IMG/VR virus record: IMGVR_UViG_3300028581_001382 | Span: 89,874 to 153,873 of that record | Strand: one strand, 5' to 3' | DNA: 64,000 nucleotides | Source of the DNA: a virus | The notes under the pieces: model-generated | The model's database searches: none | Seen by the model: only the letters and a program-made list of their open reading frames with translations | What the model was told of the DNA's origin: nothing | Part shown: positions 1 through 9,124 of the stretch, piece by piece | How the letters are laid out: every line of letters starts with the position of its first letter | Position numbering within the stretch: the first letter of the stretch is position 1 | Made by a program: the position numbers and the translations under genes

Positions 1-18
1 TCATGCGTTTAAACCATT

Positions 19-471
19 TCATGCTGCTTTCCTTTGTGTCAAATATTGTTCCCACTGTACCCATTTATTCTTGACCAAGAATCCCCAATCACGTTGTTTG
101 ATACCTGGCATGAACAAGGTCCAGCATTGAATATCTGGATCCAGTTCAATCCTGTGATAGGTATTGGCCTTGGCTATACGGAAACTGCCTGCACCGCACC
201 AACGAGCAATTTCACCCATTTTGCGACCTTGATTATCAAACTGTGGTTGCCATTCCCAATAGCCACCTTTCAAAATTAGTGTGGCAAAGGGCCATGGATG
301 ATCATGTACATCGTCCGGATCTGATTTCAAGAACTTATGCACAAAGATATTAAATGGAAACCAGTTGCGATCTTTGAGAAACACATAGTAGCGTTCCAAA
401 TAAGGCTCGTTGTCTACGCGATCTTGAATAACACGATGCCGACCCAGTTTTTGAAAAATTTTCTTAATCAT
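19..471 (-). CDS. cupin-like phage protein
   Basis: This 150-residue protein has a HDHPW motif at residues 56-60, a glycine turn, beta-rich segments and a second histidine at about residue 106. That pattern fits a metal-binding cupin (double-stranded beta helix). Substrate is unknown. Its promoter lies just upstream at 494-522 (TTGCCC-N17-TATAAT). A further ATG sits at bases 2-4 on the same strand, so another gene probably follows off the left edge. The cupin assignment is by motif only. Confidence 0.6.
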   Translation of the reverse strand: MIKKIFQKLGRHRVIQDRVDNEPYLERYYVFLKDRNWFPFNIFVHKFLKSDPDDVHDHPWPFATLILKGGYWEWQPQFDNQGRKMGEIARWCGAGSFRIAKANTYHRIELDPDIQCWTLFMPGIKQRDWGFLVKNKWVQWEQYLTQRKAA

Positions 472-493
472 TGATCAATTCCTTCATGATTGT

Positions 494-522
494 ATTATAC
501 ATGAACTGTGGTTATTGGGCAA
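494..522 (-). promoter_or_regulatory. sigma70-type promoter for cupin gene
   Basis: On the minus strand TTGCCC is followed by a 17-nt spacer and a perfect TATAAT, about 20 nt before the ATG at 471. Confidence 0.7.
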
Positions 523-524
523 GA

Positions 525-551
525 AAAAACCCTGCATTGAGCAGGGTTTTT
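525..551 (-). terminator. bidirectional rho-independent terminator
   Basis: An A-run, stem ACCCTGC, loop ATTGA, stem GCAGGGT and T-run form a symmetrical hairpin. It lies downstream of the 575-841 gene and just before the promoter of the cupin gene. Confidence 0.85.
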
Positions 552-574
552 GGTGTGGAACCTAGTTAATAGGA

Positions 575-841
575 TTAGACCAAACCAAGTGCCATTGCTC
601 GGTAACCAGCAGCCACCAACTTGCGGCTGGGCTTGCCAATCACGTACTCAGTGACTTGCACACCATTGCCAGCTTTACGGTTGTTGGCATATACTGCAAA
701 TCCGGCTTGACGAACGCGGCTAACTTCGGCGCTCATGTTCTTGATGCCAAAACGCTTTTCAGCAGCAGCAGGGGTCACTGCTTCGCCATTTTGCAAGGCG
801 GTGAACAGTTTAAAAGTTTTGGTGTTTTCGCTAATACGCAT
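575..841 (-). CDS. small basic phage protein, possible HTH
   Basis: This is an 88-residue basic protein. An upstream in-frame ATG exists, but the start at 841 (MRISEN) is chosen because AGGAGAT lies 8 nt before it. The middle (TPAAAEKRFGIKN followed by SAEVSRVRQAGF) reads like a helix-turn-helix or winged-helix segment, so a DNA-binding role is possible but unproven. It is a single-gene unit with promoter 886-914 and terminator 525-551. It has the look of an early phage gene of unknown target. Confidence 0.65.
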   Translation of the reverse strand: MRISENTKTFKLFTALQNGEAVTPAAAEKRFGIKNMSAEVSRVRQAGFAVYANNRKAGNGVQVTEYVIGKPSRKLVAAGYRAMALGLV

Positions 842-885
842 GTTTTTAATCTCCTGTAAAGTTGCTGTTGCCACAGCATGATCTT

Positions 886-914
886 AGTATAAGCGATCTG
901 TCATATCAATGCAA
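886..914 (-). promoter_or_regulatory. sigma70-type promoter
   Basis: TTGCAT, 17-nt spacer, TATACT on the minus strand, about 45 nt before the start at 841. Confidence 0.65.
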
Positions 915-963
915 CATTTTTGGCAATCAATTTTGCCAAAATGTTTAGAAATAAACGGCGCAC

Positions 964-970
964 ATAAATA
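964..970 (+). promoter_or_regulatory. late promoter core ATAAATA
   Basis: ATAAATA followed by AC, 22 nt before the ATG at 992, with a CCGGAGG ribosome site between them. Confidence 0.55.
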
Positions 971-991
971 ACAATGTAACCGGAGGCACCC

Positions 992-1423
992 ATGTTACAC
1001 ACCATAACACAACCCAACGAATATCTACTGTCTTTGATAAAAGATGATCCTGTACGTCCAGAAATTCCTCTCAGCGACCGTGTGAATCACAACAGTCGAA
1101 TTTATGTCTGGATGAATGGTGACGAAACTGCTGCTGTGACTTGTGTAAAGTTTCTAGAGTCAGTTCCTGCTGCTGTGGAAGATATGGCCAACATGGTCGA
1201 GAGTGCCACCACAGCGGTATTTTATACCATCTGGAGTTATGCTGCCGGTGCTGGTCGTGTGTTGATCCAAGAAGCTCAAAAGAGCATAGAGACTGAATTT
1301 CCGGGCATACAGACCTATGTGACCTTGAGTCCCAAAACCGAAATGGCTCGGCGTTTTCATCTCAAAAATGGTGCTCGAGAACTACGCGAAAATCTCAACA
1401 CCATCAACTACATTTATAAGTGA
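992..1423 (+). CDS. GNAT-type N-acetyltransferase-like protein
   Basis: This 143-residue protein has a GNAT-like second half. An AAGAGRVLIQEAQ segment (about residues 82-94) resembles the acetyl-CoA-binding motif A, where a helix follows a glycine-rich turn. The segment FHLKNGA near residue 125 resembles the motif-B helix end. It has its own late-type promoter and a strong CCGGAGG ribosome site. The acceptor substrate is unknown. The family call rests on the fold pattern, not on a catalytic residue. Confidence 0.5.
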   Translation: MLHTITQPNEYLLSLIKDDPVRPEIPLSDRVNHNSRIYVWMNGDETAAVTCVKFLESVPAAVEDMANMVESATTAVFYTIWSYAAGAGRVLIQEAQKSIETEFPGIQTYVTLSPKTEMARRFHLKNGARELRENLNTINYIYK

Positions 1424-1426
1424 TTA

Positions 1427-1434
1427 GATAAATA
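1427..1434 (+). promoter_or_regulatory. late promoter core GATAAATA
   Basis: GATAAATA just after the stop of the GNAT-like gene, about 55 nt before the endonuclease ATG, which has its own AGGAGGG ribosome site. Confidence 0.55.
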
Positions 1435-1489
1435 AAATACACACACATCACACACACTTTCTATATTCCACAAACTAATAGGAGGGTGT

Positions 1490-2011
1490 ATGTACCAGGA
1501 ATATCTAATTTATTGGATCCATAGCGATCAAGAAACCAGCATAGAAACACAAGGCTATGTTGGTATTACTAAAGACCTAACTCGCAGACTTAAAGAACAC
1601 AGAAGAAAACACAACTTTCTGGACAACAGAACGGTAGATGTTTTTCTTTATGGTGATAAACTCTATTGTAAACAAATAGAAAAATCATTGCGGCCTAAAC
1701 GCAATGTTGGGCTAAACATTGCCGAAGGCGGTGGGCTCCCCCCAAATGTGAAGGGTATTAAACGGAGCATGGAAACCAGGGCCAAAATAAAAGCCAGCAT
1801 GGTTGGGTTTAAGGGCCAAACACATTCGGAAGAAACCAAAGCAAAGATGAGATCAGTAAAAAGAACTCCACATTTACATACAGAAGAAACTAAAAAACGG
1901 TTATCAGAGATTGCCAAAAATCGAACAACGCCCAATTCTATGTTAGGTAAAAAACATTCCCCTGAAACAATAGAAAAAATAAGGGCCAAGGCCAAAGCTC
2001 GATGGACATAA
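1490..2011 (+). CDS. GIY-YIG homing endonuclease with NUMOD3 repeats
   Basis: This 173-residue protein begins with a GIY-YIG-type nuclease core: YLIYWI around residue 5, then GYVGITKDLTRRLKEHRR around residues 23-40 carrying the catalytic Arg region. It continues with at least three NUMOD3-like DNA-binding repeats (G-K-KHS-ET-KI pattern) between residues 85 and 170. This is the layout of phage homing endonucleases. It is free-standing between a late promoter and a terminator. No interrupted gene is visible beside it. Confidence 0.85.
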   Translation: MYQEYLIYWIHSDQETSIETQGYVGITKDLTRRLKEHRRKHNFLDNRTVDVFLYGDKLYCKQIEKSLRPKRNVGLNIAEGGGLPPNVKGIKRSMETRAKIKASMVGFKGQTHSEETKAKMRSVKRTPHLHTEETKKRLSEIAKNRTTPNSMLGKKHSPETIEKIRAKAKARWT

Positions 2012-2015
2012 AAAT

Positions 2016-2037
2016 GAAAGCCCCGCAAGGGGCTTTC
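2016..2037. terminator. bidirectional terminator between convergent genes
   Basis: GAAAGCCCC, loop GCAA, GGGGCTTTC. It lies between the end of the GIY-YIG gene on the plus strand and the stop of the SWIM gene on the minus strand. Confidence 0.85.
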
Positions 2038-2376
2038 TTATACTTGCTTGATATGTCTGCAATCACCGCGGAAACGAAATCCTGAGCAGGTACAACTATA
2101 GCTGCCATCAAGTTCTGTGACTTTGTACTCATCGCCTTTGCTACCTTTTACAGTCCAGGTACGGCCTTCGGGTTCTTTCAAACCAGTCGCAAACTGCACT
2201 GGATTCACCACAAACTTGCGACCACGGGTATCAATACGGATAAAGTTTTTAAACGTTTTGATGTCGTCTGTGACGCGGGGCCGGAACGCATACATCTTGG
2301 TCTTGCTATCATCCAGCAAGTAGATGCCGTTGGGAACAGAGTCCTTGTAGTCGGTTGTTTCGGCAAACCATTTCAT
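2038..2376 (-). CDS. SWIM-type zinc-finger phage protein
   Basis: This 112-residue protein ends in a CTCSGFRFRGDCRH segment. Cys-x-Cys and Cys-x-His pairs there fit a SWIM zinc finger, a DNA- or protein-binding fold. The N-terminal half (about residues 1-70) has no recognised motif and may bind a nucleic acid or a partner. It lies at the end of a minus-strand run of small genes that starts from the promoter at 3102-3130. Confidence 0.65.
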   Translation of the reverse strand: MKWFAETTDYKDSVPNGIYLLDDSKTKMYAFRPRVTDDIKTFKNFIRIDTRGRKFVVNPVQFATGLKEPEGRTWTVKGSKGDEYKVTELDGSYSCTCSGFRFRGDCRHIKQV

Positions 2377-2385
2377 TTTGATTCC

Positions 2386-2553
2386 TTAGCTGAGTCTACG
2401 GGCATTACGTTGATATTGATATTCACGTCTAAGCCACCATTTGTATCGAACAAAGTATTCTTTAAAAGTATGGCGAGGTTGGCCGTATCCATCCAGCTCG
2501 TCGCAGTTTTCACGCCATAACTCAACCAACCAATGTCGAAATGACTGATTCAT
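2386..2553 (-). CDS. small Trp/Arg-rich phage protein, 55 residues
   Basis: A complete 55-codon frame runs from ATG at 2553 to TAA at 2386, filling exactly the space between its neighbours. The product begins MNQSFRHWLVELW and contains RYKWWLRREY, giving an aromatic and Arg-rich composition. A GGCGGGAA sequence precedes the start. The function is unknown. It is supported by packing, start context and non-random composition. Confidence 0.6.
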   Translation of the reverse strand: MNQSFRHWLVELWRENCDELDGYGQPRHTFKEYFVRYKWWLRREYQYQRNARRLS

Positions 2554-2555
2554 GT

Positions 2556-2777
2556 TTAGTTCCCGCCTTTAGTAGAGATACTAGTGTTAACCAACAGATT
2601 GAACAGGAACTGTAGACCCCACGCCTGAAGCCACGTGATCTCGTTGACGCCATTGATGGCACCAACCAAGCACCCGTTCCACAGCATCCAAACAGGCCAA
2701 CTCAACAGGAAGGACAGCAAAAACAGGCCTGCAATCACAGTAACGATTGTTCCAATGGTCTCAGAAATTTTTATCAT
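2556..2777 (-). CDS. small inner-membrane protein
   Basis: This 73-residue protein has two hydrophobic stretches: about residues 8-35 (TIVTVIAGLFLLSFLLSWPV) and about 50-65 (LQAWGLQFLFNLLV). It is predicted to be a small double-spanning membrane protein. A conserved-looking WPVWMLWN core lies between them. It is in the same run as the flanking small genes. The role is unknown. Confidence 0.6.
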   Translation of the reverse strand: MIKISETIGTIVTVIAGLFLLSFLLSWPVWMLWNGCLVGAINGVNEITWLQAWGLQFLFNLLVNTSISTKGGN

Positions 2778-2798
2778 GATATTTTACTTTATGATTAA

Positions 2799-3071
2799 TT
2801 AAGCAACAGACAGCATGTTAGCAGGCACACGCCACAAGCCCTGCGGTGTACGCACGGTGACAAACTTGATAGCAATCTTGTCCACGGTGCCAACAAAAGT
2901 CAGACCATTTTTGGTGCTGGTGAATTTAACTGTGGCACCCAGCATGAGACTACGCTTGGTTTTTTGTGTGAGTTGAGCCCGAGCATATTTCACAGCGTCG
3001 ATGATACTGGTCAATTGGTCGTTAGTAAAATTACCATGCAGGATTGCGGTGTTGATTGCTTTGATATCCAT
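2799..3071 (-). CDS. small early phage protein
   Basis: This is a 90-residue protein. An in-frame ATG at 3095 exists, but the start at 3071 (MDIKAI) is preferred because AAGGAG lies before it. The C-terminal half (TVKFTSTKNGLTFVGTVDKI) looks like an SH3-like beta barrel. It is the first gene after the strong promoter at 3102-3130. The function is unknown. Confidence 0.6.
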   Translation of the reverse strand: MDIKAINTAILHGNFTNDQLTSIIDAVKYARAQLTQKTKRSLMLGATVKFTSTKNGLTFVGTVDKIAIKFVTVRTPQGLWRVPANMLSVA

Positions 3072-3101
3072 CACAGACTCCTTTTTGCTGAACATGTGTA
3101 T

Positions 3102-3130
3102 ATTATAGCCGATCTTGTGTTTCTGGTCAA
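3102..3130 (-). promoter_or_regulatory. early-type promoter TTGACC-N17-TATAAT
   Basis: Member of a repeated promoter family. The sequence from TTGACC to ATACACATG is almost the same as at 42787-42815. It drives the small genes from 3071 down to 2038. Confidence 0.85.
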
Positions 3131-3225
3131 CTAAAAAAGTTGTGGTTTTTTACAACAAAAATGAAGTTTTTAGCTGAAAATTTGTCTTTTTGTTATTTTG
3201 CTGACAACTTTAGTTGTAATTGGTG

Positions 3226-3642
3226 CTATTGATATAACCAACCTAAGTTGAGTTTTTGGTGCATCCAGGTAAACACTGGCACTGAAAACTCTAACTGCCA
3301 AATCCCATTCCAGCCTAGATAGTGTTGGCCGGGCAATTCGCTAGGTCCAGTTAAGTGTGCTGGGTAATCTGGCCTATACACTCCGGCCCACACAAATCGT
3401 GGATCAGTGATGCCAAAAAAACTCACGCTCACAATTTCTACGGCTGTGGTGGGATCAGAATCCAATTTATCAACATGATGCACTTTTATTACCGTTTGAT
3501 CAGTTGCAATAAAATCAAACTCAAAATCTTGAGTATGTGTTAACATTTGATCAACACTCTTACCGCCCGCAGTTATCACCACCCTTGGCCGATTTATCGG
3601 GCGCAATCTCAAACTCATTATGACCTGATAATCAATAGCCAT
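3226..3642 (-). CDS. phage protein with carbohydrate-binding-like beta domain
   Basis: This 138-residue protein is started at 3642 (MAIDYQ), overlapping the radical SAM gene by 11 nt. It is beta-rich, with a VKVHHVDK-like acidic segment, then VEIVSVSFFGI, YRPDYP and a C-terminal LGWNGIWQLEF...WMHQKLNLGW. The pattern reminds me of phage lectin-like or calcium-dependent glycan-binding domains, but I cannot name the family. Its place directly after a radical SAM gene suggests co-expression. Confidence 0.5.
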   Translation of the reverse strand: MAIDYQVIMSLRLRPINRPRVVITAGGKSVDQMLTHTQDFEFDFIATDQTVIKVHHVDKLDSDPTTAVEIVSVSFFGITDPRFVWAGVYRPDYPAHLTGPSELPGQHYLGWNGIWQLEFSVPVFTWMHQKLNLGWLYQ

Positions 3643-4921
3643 GCTTATCCCAGACTGCTTCAAGTTCTGGGTACAATAATCTAGCATTGTAGCCATATAG
3701 TGAATCCCATTTACGGCAATGATCTACCATGTGTGCCAGCAAGGCATCTGCTTGTTCAGGTTGGGGTGTAGACAAAATGTTCATGCACATCTGCGCCTGC
3801 TCTTTCACAATCAATGCATGATTGTTCAGATCACTTGCATTGTAATCAACAGGCACTTTTATTTCTGCCAACTGATCTAGAAAGTGTTGATATTGATTGA
3901 CATACTGTTTTTTTACATGATCTGGCAACAACACTGCATTTAAAAATGCTGGGCGGGTAACTGACAAACTTTTGACTATGAGATTTTTTTCCAAGCAATG
4001 TTGCAATAGTCCAACAAAATAACCAATGGTTAACAAACTTATTGCAGGCCGCACTGTTAGTGTAATGTTATGATTGTTACAAAATGCTTGATAATTGTCA
4101 ATATTTTTTAATACCTGTTGAGTGTCTGTGCCTTGGCGTTGATAAGCATTGTGCTCGTCTACCGTTTCTATGCTGACTTCAATTCCTACTCTCCTGAACA
4201 ATTTTAATTTGTTTATCAACTGAGTATTAAACACTGTGCCATTGGTTACAAAACTTAAATTTAAATCCAGCCGATCATGCGCAATCATGTAGTCAACAAA
4301 ATCTTCAAATCGTTTGGTTAGCAAAGTTTCGCCACCCATGAAATGTATGTTGTTTAGTTTGGGGATTGCAAGAAGTTGTTGCAGAAAGCTGTGCCAAACT
4401 TGTTCATCCTGAGTCCAGTCTGTACCAAGGTAAGGCCTAGAAGATTCAATGCCCCACTTTATCTGCTGACTGGCAATTTTACTTGATGCATTCGGACCGC
4501 ACATTTTGCAAGCAAGATTGCAAAAGTTACCAAGGTCTATATGTATGTCAATTGGATGAGTATCAGTAATGCCAGATTGATTGAAATGTTTGAATCCTGG
4601 GCTTTGTACCACGCTCTGGACAAAGCTCTGTTTAAAAATTGCACTCTTTTGATTGCTCTTGATACGTCTGCTGTTACCACCAACTTGCTCTTCTCGATAA
4701 CAAGTAGAGCATGCACTAACCGGATAATCTCCCAACACCTGCTGTCTAAATTGCTTGACCGGCTCACTATTAAACCAGTCTGATATGGTCATAGTGGCAA
4801 TGTTGTAATTGCCAGAACTGTATAACTTGTGTGATTCCTGGCAACAAATACCCAAGCTACCATCCCAATAGATGTGTAGCTCATACCACGGGGTATTACA
4901 AAAAATATTTTTATTGATCAC
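3632..4921 (-). CDS. radical SAM protein with twitch-like cysteine-rich N-terminus
   Basis: This 429-residue protein has the radical SAM CxxxCxxC motif (Cys134, Cys138, Cys141 in [11 protein letters not shown]), which should bind a 4Fe-4S cluster and SAM. The MGGET segment at about residue 196 is the SAM-binding glycine motif. Extra cysteines near the N-terminus (Cys8, the pair at 26-27, and CSTC at 71-74) are placed as in the two sister proteins at 55318-56568 and 62763-63806. They may hold a second cluster. The substrate is unknown, possibly a peptide. It overlaps clpP by 11 nt. Confidence 0.85.
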   Translation of the reverse strand: MINKNIFCNTPWYELHIYWDGSLGICCQESHKLYSSGNYNIATMTISDWFNSEPVKQFRQQVLGDYPVSACSTCYREEQVGGNSRRIKSNQKSAIFKQSFVQSVVQSPGFKHFNQSGITDTHPIDIHIDLGNFCNLACKMCGPNASSKIASQQIKWGIESSRPYLGTDWTQDEQVWHSFLQQLLAIPKLNNIHFMGGETLLTKRFEDFVDYMIAHDRLDLNLSFVTNGTVFNTQLINKLKLFRRVGIEVSIETVDEHNAYQRQGTDTQQVLKNIDNYQAFCNNHNITLTVRPAISLLTIGYFVGLLQHCLEKNLIVKSLSVTRPAFLNAVLLPDHVKKQYVNQYQHFLDQLAEIKVPVDYNASDLNNHALIVKEQAQMCMNILSTPQPEQADALLAHMVDHCRKWDSLYGYNARLLYPELEAVWDKHGY

Positions 4922-5501
4922 GATTGGCTAGAATTTTATCAGCTAATCCGTATGCCACAGCTTGATCAGCTGTCATAAAGAAGTCACGTTCCATGTCTGA
5001 CTCTAGCTCAGCATAAGATTTTCCAGTATGCTTGACATAGATATCAGTTAATACTTTTTTCCAACGTAGCAATTCACGTGCCTGGATTTCTACATCAGTG
5101 GCTTGCCCTGAGGCTCCTCCCAATGGCTGATGAATCATATGACGTGCATTAGGTAAGATATACCGTTTTCCTGGTGCGCCAGCTGTTGCCAGCAATGATC
5201 CCATACTTGCTCCTTGCCCCATCACAATAGTTGCAACATCAGGTTTGATAAACTGCATGGTGTCATAGATGGCCATGCCTGCGGTTACACTTCCGCCTGG
5301 TGAATTGATATACAAGCTGATTTCTTTGTCTGGATTGTCTGCTTCAAGAAATAACAACTGGGCACAGATCAAGCTGGAACTGTGTCCGTTGACTTCGCCG
5401 TCCAGCATGACCACACGATCACGTAACAGTCGACTGTAGATATCATAACTGCGTTCGCCTTTGGAGGTTTGCTCGAGAACTATGGGTACTAGACTTGACA
5501 T
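4911..5501 (-). CDS. clpP: ClpP-type serine protease
   Basis: This 196-residue protein is the proteolytic subunit of the Clp protease. The start at 5501 (MSSLVP) is chosen because AAGGAAT precedes it. The catalytic serine (Ser99) is in GQGASMGS and the histidine (His124) in HMIHQP. The third triad residue, Asp, lies in the ESDMERDFF segment near residue 170. Length and sequence are close to bacterial ClpP. The matching unfoldase ClpX and the adaptor ClpS are encoded at 34-35 kb and 33 kb. The start overlaps the glycosyltransferase-like gene by 13 nt. Confidence 0.95.
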   Translation of the reverse strand: MSSLVPIVLEQTSKGERSYDIYSRLLRDRVVMLDGEVNGHSSSLICAQLLFLEADNPDKEISLYINSPGGSVTAGMAIYDTMQFIKPDVATIVMGQGASMGSLLATAGAPGKRYILPNARHMIHQPLGGASGQATDVEIQARELLRWKKVLTDIYVKHTGKSYAELESDMERDFFMTADQAVAYGLADKILANRDQ

Positions 5502-6481
5502 GGTATTCCTTGTTTGATTTTTATCCACTGACCTTGTACATAATCAGTGAAGTGATGTTTATTGTATAGGATTTTTTCCTGCAAAGCAAGATATTTGGCT
5601 TGCCAATATTTAGGAGTTTGCTCACATAACACTGCTAAAAAGTTTGCAATGTTATCCGGATTTGTTAAATCCAACTGTGTGATGTCTGTGAAATCTTGAA
5701 TGTAAGATTCAAATCCACGGTCTTGTAACCATTGAGTACCACCATCAGGATCGTATACCAAGAATGGTCTACATCCTACTATGGGTTTGTAAATCTTTTC
5801 ACTCACAAATCCTGAACGATTTATGTCGTATATAGTTTCGGTAACAATGTTGACCAAATGCCGTTGCCAATTTTTAATATGTCCCAGACTCGCAATGTCA
5901 TTGGGCGGCCCGTAGTGTTCTCGTCCTGGGTTAGGTGCTAACGTATCTGGTTCTCGATCAGTATCAAGTAGAATCTCTGCTTGACCGTTGACTCCTCCCA
6001 TGCTTACTATTCCATGTTTGACAATATCCATTGATTCCAACTGTTTGTACAGTTTGCGCCTGTGCAAATGTGGTTTGCGATTCAAACACATATAGGCTGT
6101 GTTGATTTGAGTTGCGTCTAGTAATATGTCTTGGGCAGGTGGATTTAAATAATGTTCTACAAACAATGCACAGAAATCCACAGCATGTTTGCCTGGATAG
6201 TACCCCACTGTTAAAATCTCACAGTCAAACTCATTGTACCATGATTGTTGTGGTATAGCTTGATCCAGCATAGCTACCAGTATAATTCTATCTACTGGAT
6301 TAGATTTCAGCCAAGCCAACACTTGCTGATGATACTCATTGGTGTACCACACTGAGTTTATAACCACAGTTTGACTCAAGTCTATTGCAATATGTTGTAA
6401 CAAACTATCAACTATACTTTGTTCAAATTGTTTAAGAGGCAAATGATTACCCCACCCATTGTCAAATTTTTGTATAATCAT
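5489..6481 (-). CDS. glycosyltransferase-like phage protein (paralogue A)
   Basis: This 330-residue protein has a C-terminal region TETIYD...[18 protein letters not shown] (about residues 220-265). It resembles the nucleotide-sugar-binding end of GT10/exostosin-type glycosyltransferases. The same region recurs in 6462-7499 and 30556-31896. The N-terminal part ([15 protein letters not shown]) is not recognised. It probably transfers a sugar to a phage or cell-surface glycan. It overlaps both neighbours, so it is likely co-translated with them. Confidence 0.55.
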   Translation of the reverse strand: MIIQKFDNGWGNHLPLKQFEQSIVDSLLQHIAIDLSQTVVINSVWYTNEYHQQVLAWLKSNPVDRIILVAMLDQAIPQQSWYNEFDCEILTVGYYPGKHAVDFCALFVEHYLNPPAQDILLDATQINTAYMCLNRKPHLHRRKLYKQLESMDIVKHGIVSMGGVNGQAEILLDTDREPDTLAPNPGREHYGPPNDIASLGHIKNWQRHLVNIVTETIYDINRSGFVSEKIYKPIVGCRPFLVYDPDGGTQWLQDRGFESYIQDFTDITQLDLTNPDNIANFLAVLCEQTPKYWQAKYLALQEKILYNKHHFTDYVQGQWIKIKQGIPCQV

Positions 6482-7499
6482 GTGTTGTTAAATTAATTTG
6501 ATGATTGCAAATTTTTGAAAGATGTTGTCTATTGTGCATGGCAATTTTGTGGGCCTGTGTTAAAACTTCAAGTTGGTCACTACGGCTGCATTCTAATAGT
6601 CTATTCATGCTTTTACGCATGAGTTCCCAACGTGCTGGACCTTGATATAGGTCATAACTTTCGTCCCAAATTTCACTGTAGGTACGGAATCCTAAACTGC
6701 GTAATCTTGCAAGATAATATTGTGGCCCGTACACCAGGATGGGTTTAGCAGCCATGAGTGGACGGATGGTTTTTTCTGTGGGAAAAAAAGTATTGCCTTG
6801 CGTAAAAGTTTCACATACAATCTCAACAGCAAACCGATTGTAATATTGTAACAGACTGGTATTGGTATCTACCCAGCCCATTGGATTGCTAAATTGATCT
6901 CTTACTGATTTAGAGTCAACACTGGTTATATGATTTCCGTTAAACCAATCAAACAAGTCCACTTGTTTATGCAACGGGAACCAGCTAGATATGATCTCAA
7001 GATTATGCTGATGCTGATCTGGGACTCTCCATGGAAATTCTTGCATAAGGCTGGCAAAAATTTGTCCGCTAATAGAACCTGTGCCAGCCCGCATTAAATT
7101 ATAAAGTATTGCAGCACGACTCATGGTCAACCGCCCAATGAATATACCAAATGGTTGTTGATATTGTAATTGTTGTTCTAGTGTAGGTTCGGTGTGTTGC
7201 CAATACTCACGCACCATGGTAAAAAAATGACTTATCTTGCTGCATCTAACACGCTGATATGGCACAAATTCAACAGGATTGCACCATCTCAGTATCTGTA
7301 CAGTGTACGGTGATTGTTGCCTATTTTTGAGCCAATCATTTACTACTGCGGTAACACCAAACAATTCCAAGCTAGGACCTTCGCTATGCAGGTCTAATAC
7401 CAAAGGTTCTCCTTGCGGATGTTGATTCAATTGCTGTTGAAATTGCACTGGATTGGTCCACCAATCACCAATGAATTCCACTGATATGGGTTTTGTCAT
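6462..7499 (-). CDS. glycosyltransferase-like phage protein (paralogue B)
   Basis: This 345-residue protein shares with paralogues A and C the segment CETFTQGNTFFPTEKTIRP followed by AAKPILVYGP and LRSLGFRTYSEIWDESYD. The last stretch matches 30556-31896 especially well (LRSYGFKTFDSVFDESYD). The Glu-Lys pair in TEK is at the position used for nucleotide-sugar binding in GT10-like enzymes, by analogy. It is the first gene of the run that leads to clpP. Its start faces the 7529-9124 gene. Confidence 0.55.
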   Translation of the reverse strand: MTKPISVEFIGDWWTNPVQFQQQLNQHPQGEPLVLDLHSEGPSLELFGVTAVVNDWLKNRQQSPYTVQILRWCNPVEFVPYQRVRCSKISHFFTMVREYWQHTEPTLEQQLQYQQPFGIFIGRLTMSRAAILYNLMRAGTGSISGQIFASLMQEFPWRVPDQHQHNLEIISSWFPLHKQVDLFDWFNGNHITSVDSKSVRDQFSNPMGWVDTNTSLLQYYNRFAVEIVCETFTQGNTFFPTEKTIRPLMAAKPILVYGPQYYLARLRSLGFRTYSEIWDESYDLYQGPARWELMRKSMNRLLECSRSDQLEVLTQAHKIAMHNRQHLSKICNHQINLTTHDYTKI

Positions 7500-7518
7500 C
7501 TTAATACTTATGTTCCAC

Positions 7519-7525
7519 TAAATAC
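7519..7525 (+). promoter_or_regulatory. late promoter TAAATAC, 3 nt before ATG
   Basis: TAAATAC-CAC-ATG. There is no room for a ribosome-binding site, so a leaderless mRNA is predicted. Confidence 0.65.
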
Positions 7526-7528
7526 CAC

Positions 7529-9124
7529 ATGAGATATTTACTAGACCGATTAGACAGATTAGTATTACCACTTGCCGAAGGTGTGGGCCTGGCCAATCGT
7601 AAACCTGGCGAAAAATTCAAAAATTCTGTAGGTGACATTATTACCTTCCAAAACTTAGAATTTTATCCTACCTCGGGACGATTCAACACTCCTGACGAAT
7701 TGCAAGCCGGTGTAGATGCCATGTTGGCAGATAAACAAGTTCCAGCTACTCAAATACATTGGGTCAATCAACCAACCAAAAGTGCAGGTGCATTCAGTAT
7801 TGCTACTTTCGCTGGTGAAGATGGTACTCCTTACTACCTAGGCCGATGGGCTGGTGCAACTAGTGCAAATCGTACACAAAACAAATTTGCACACGACGAC
7901 ATTCCTGGTGGTTTTAAATATCAAAGCCGCGCAGGACAAAAAGAAAACTCTGGACTCAAACCCAGCGAATGGTTGACACAGTTTCAGGACAATACTCCCG
8001 ACTCTATACTGTCACAAGTTCAACAACATTTTGGTGCTGATAGCGATGAAGCTAATGCACTTGAGATCTTTATCAACTCAGATATTCCATGTACAGTGCC
8101 GCGTGGCAATATGAATCCCGATGCTTTCCGTGATTACTTTGCTGAAGTGCTACAACCTATTGCTCTAGTAACAGGCAAACGAGTAGGCGGCAATGCTGAA
8201 GAAGCTGCTGATATATTCTTTGGTGAAGGTGGTTACAGTGAATGTACCATCAGCTTCAACAGCAATACCATTGGCGGATTATACGACAGCTTGTTGGTCA
8301 ATCCTGAAGGTAAACAAATCAAACTCAGTAGCAAGGGCAAAGACGGCGCTTCGGCGTCGGTCACAAACTTGTTGAAATCTGTAAATGAACTATCAGTCAC
8401 GCCCAAGGGTCAAAAACTATTGACCACACACAAAGATGCCATAGAACTGTTAAACATCATCCAGCAGGACGGTCACTTTGGTGCACCGCTGACTCTGGGT
8501 GTAAAATATGGCATCATTACTCCTGAAGAAGCTGCACAAATTCCACAACTTAAGAAACTTGGACCAACTGACGATATCGTTGGTACAGGCATCCTGAGTC
8601 CTCACTTGGAAGAACTGTACAGTCGACGCAAAAGCAAAGATCCCAAACGTGTGATTCCCCTGGAGCATATGACCGCCAGTATTGCTTACAATGTGGCCAA
8701 CTACGTGAACAAAAATACTAACTTTGGTAAAGCTGCTTCGGAGATCCTAAACAATGCAGCCTTGGTGCAGATGTACACTTATACTTCTCACACTGACCAA
8801 ACTATCACCATCAGCAAGTCGGAAGCAAAATACCCTAGCGACACAGTGAATGGTGTATTGTTGGATGCCAGCAAAGTTTATTTTAGCACAGGCGGCAAAG
8901 GTAACTTTACTTTTACCATTCTCAAGAACGGTGCCACAGAGAAAGATGTTAATCCAATAGATGCTGTGGACAGTCTAGATGATCAACCACCTGCTGCTAC
9001 CAGTGCAGCTGATCTAGATGCCGAAGCTGAGAAACCCAGATTGGCCGGTCCTGGAGCAAAAGCAGCCAGAACCAGTCGCGAACCCAGAATGGATCGTGCC
9101 ACCCTGGGTCGCGAACTTCGTTAA
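7529..9124 (+). CDS. large phage protein, possible nuclease-like core
   Basis: This 531-residue protein carries a central segment, about residues 250-285, reading GLYDSLLVNPEGKQIKLSSKGKDGA (given here in parts: GLYDSLLVNP, then IKLSSKGKDGA). The Asp followed by a beta strand ending in SSK is reminiscent of PD-(D/E)XK-type folds, but the acidic residue before Lys is absent, so this is speculative. The tail is acidic, then basic, and ends LGRELR, similar to the LGRERR end of 57914-58813. It may be a virion or DNA-packaging-associated protein. Late promoter at 7519. Confidence 0.45.
   Translation: MRYLLDRLDRLVLPLAEGVGLANRKPGEKFKNSVGDIITFQNLEFYPTSGRFNTPDELQAGVDAMLADKQVPATQIHWVNQPTKSAGAFSIATFAGEDGTPYYLGRWAGATSANRTQNKFAHDDIPGGFKYQSRAGQKENSGLKPSEWLTQFQDNTPDSILSQVQQHFGADSDEANALEIFINSDIPCTVPRGNMNPDAFRDYFAEVLQPIALVTGKRVGGNAEEAADIFFGEGGYSECTISFNSNTIGGLYDSLLVNPEGKQIKLSSKGKDGASASVTNLLKSVNELSVTPKGQKLLTTHKDAIELLNIIQQDGHFGAPLTLGVKYGIITPEEAAQIPQLKKLGPTDDIVGTGILSPHLEELYSRRKSKDPKRVIPLEHMTASIAYNVANYVNKNTNFGKAASEILNNAALVQMYTYTSHTDQTITISKSEAKYPSDTVNGVLLDASKVYFSTGGKGNFTFTILKNGATEKDVNPIDAVDSLDDQPPAATSAADLDAEAEKPRLAGPGAKAARTSREPRMDRATLGRELR

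Noticed and set aside
1-4. Start of another minus-strand gene at the left edge
   Set aside because: Only ATGA is visible, so no frame can be read; it is mentioned only under the cupin gene.
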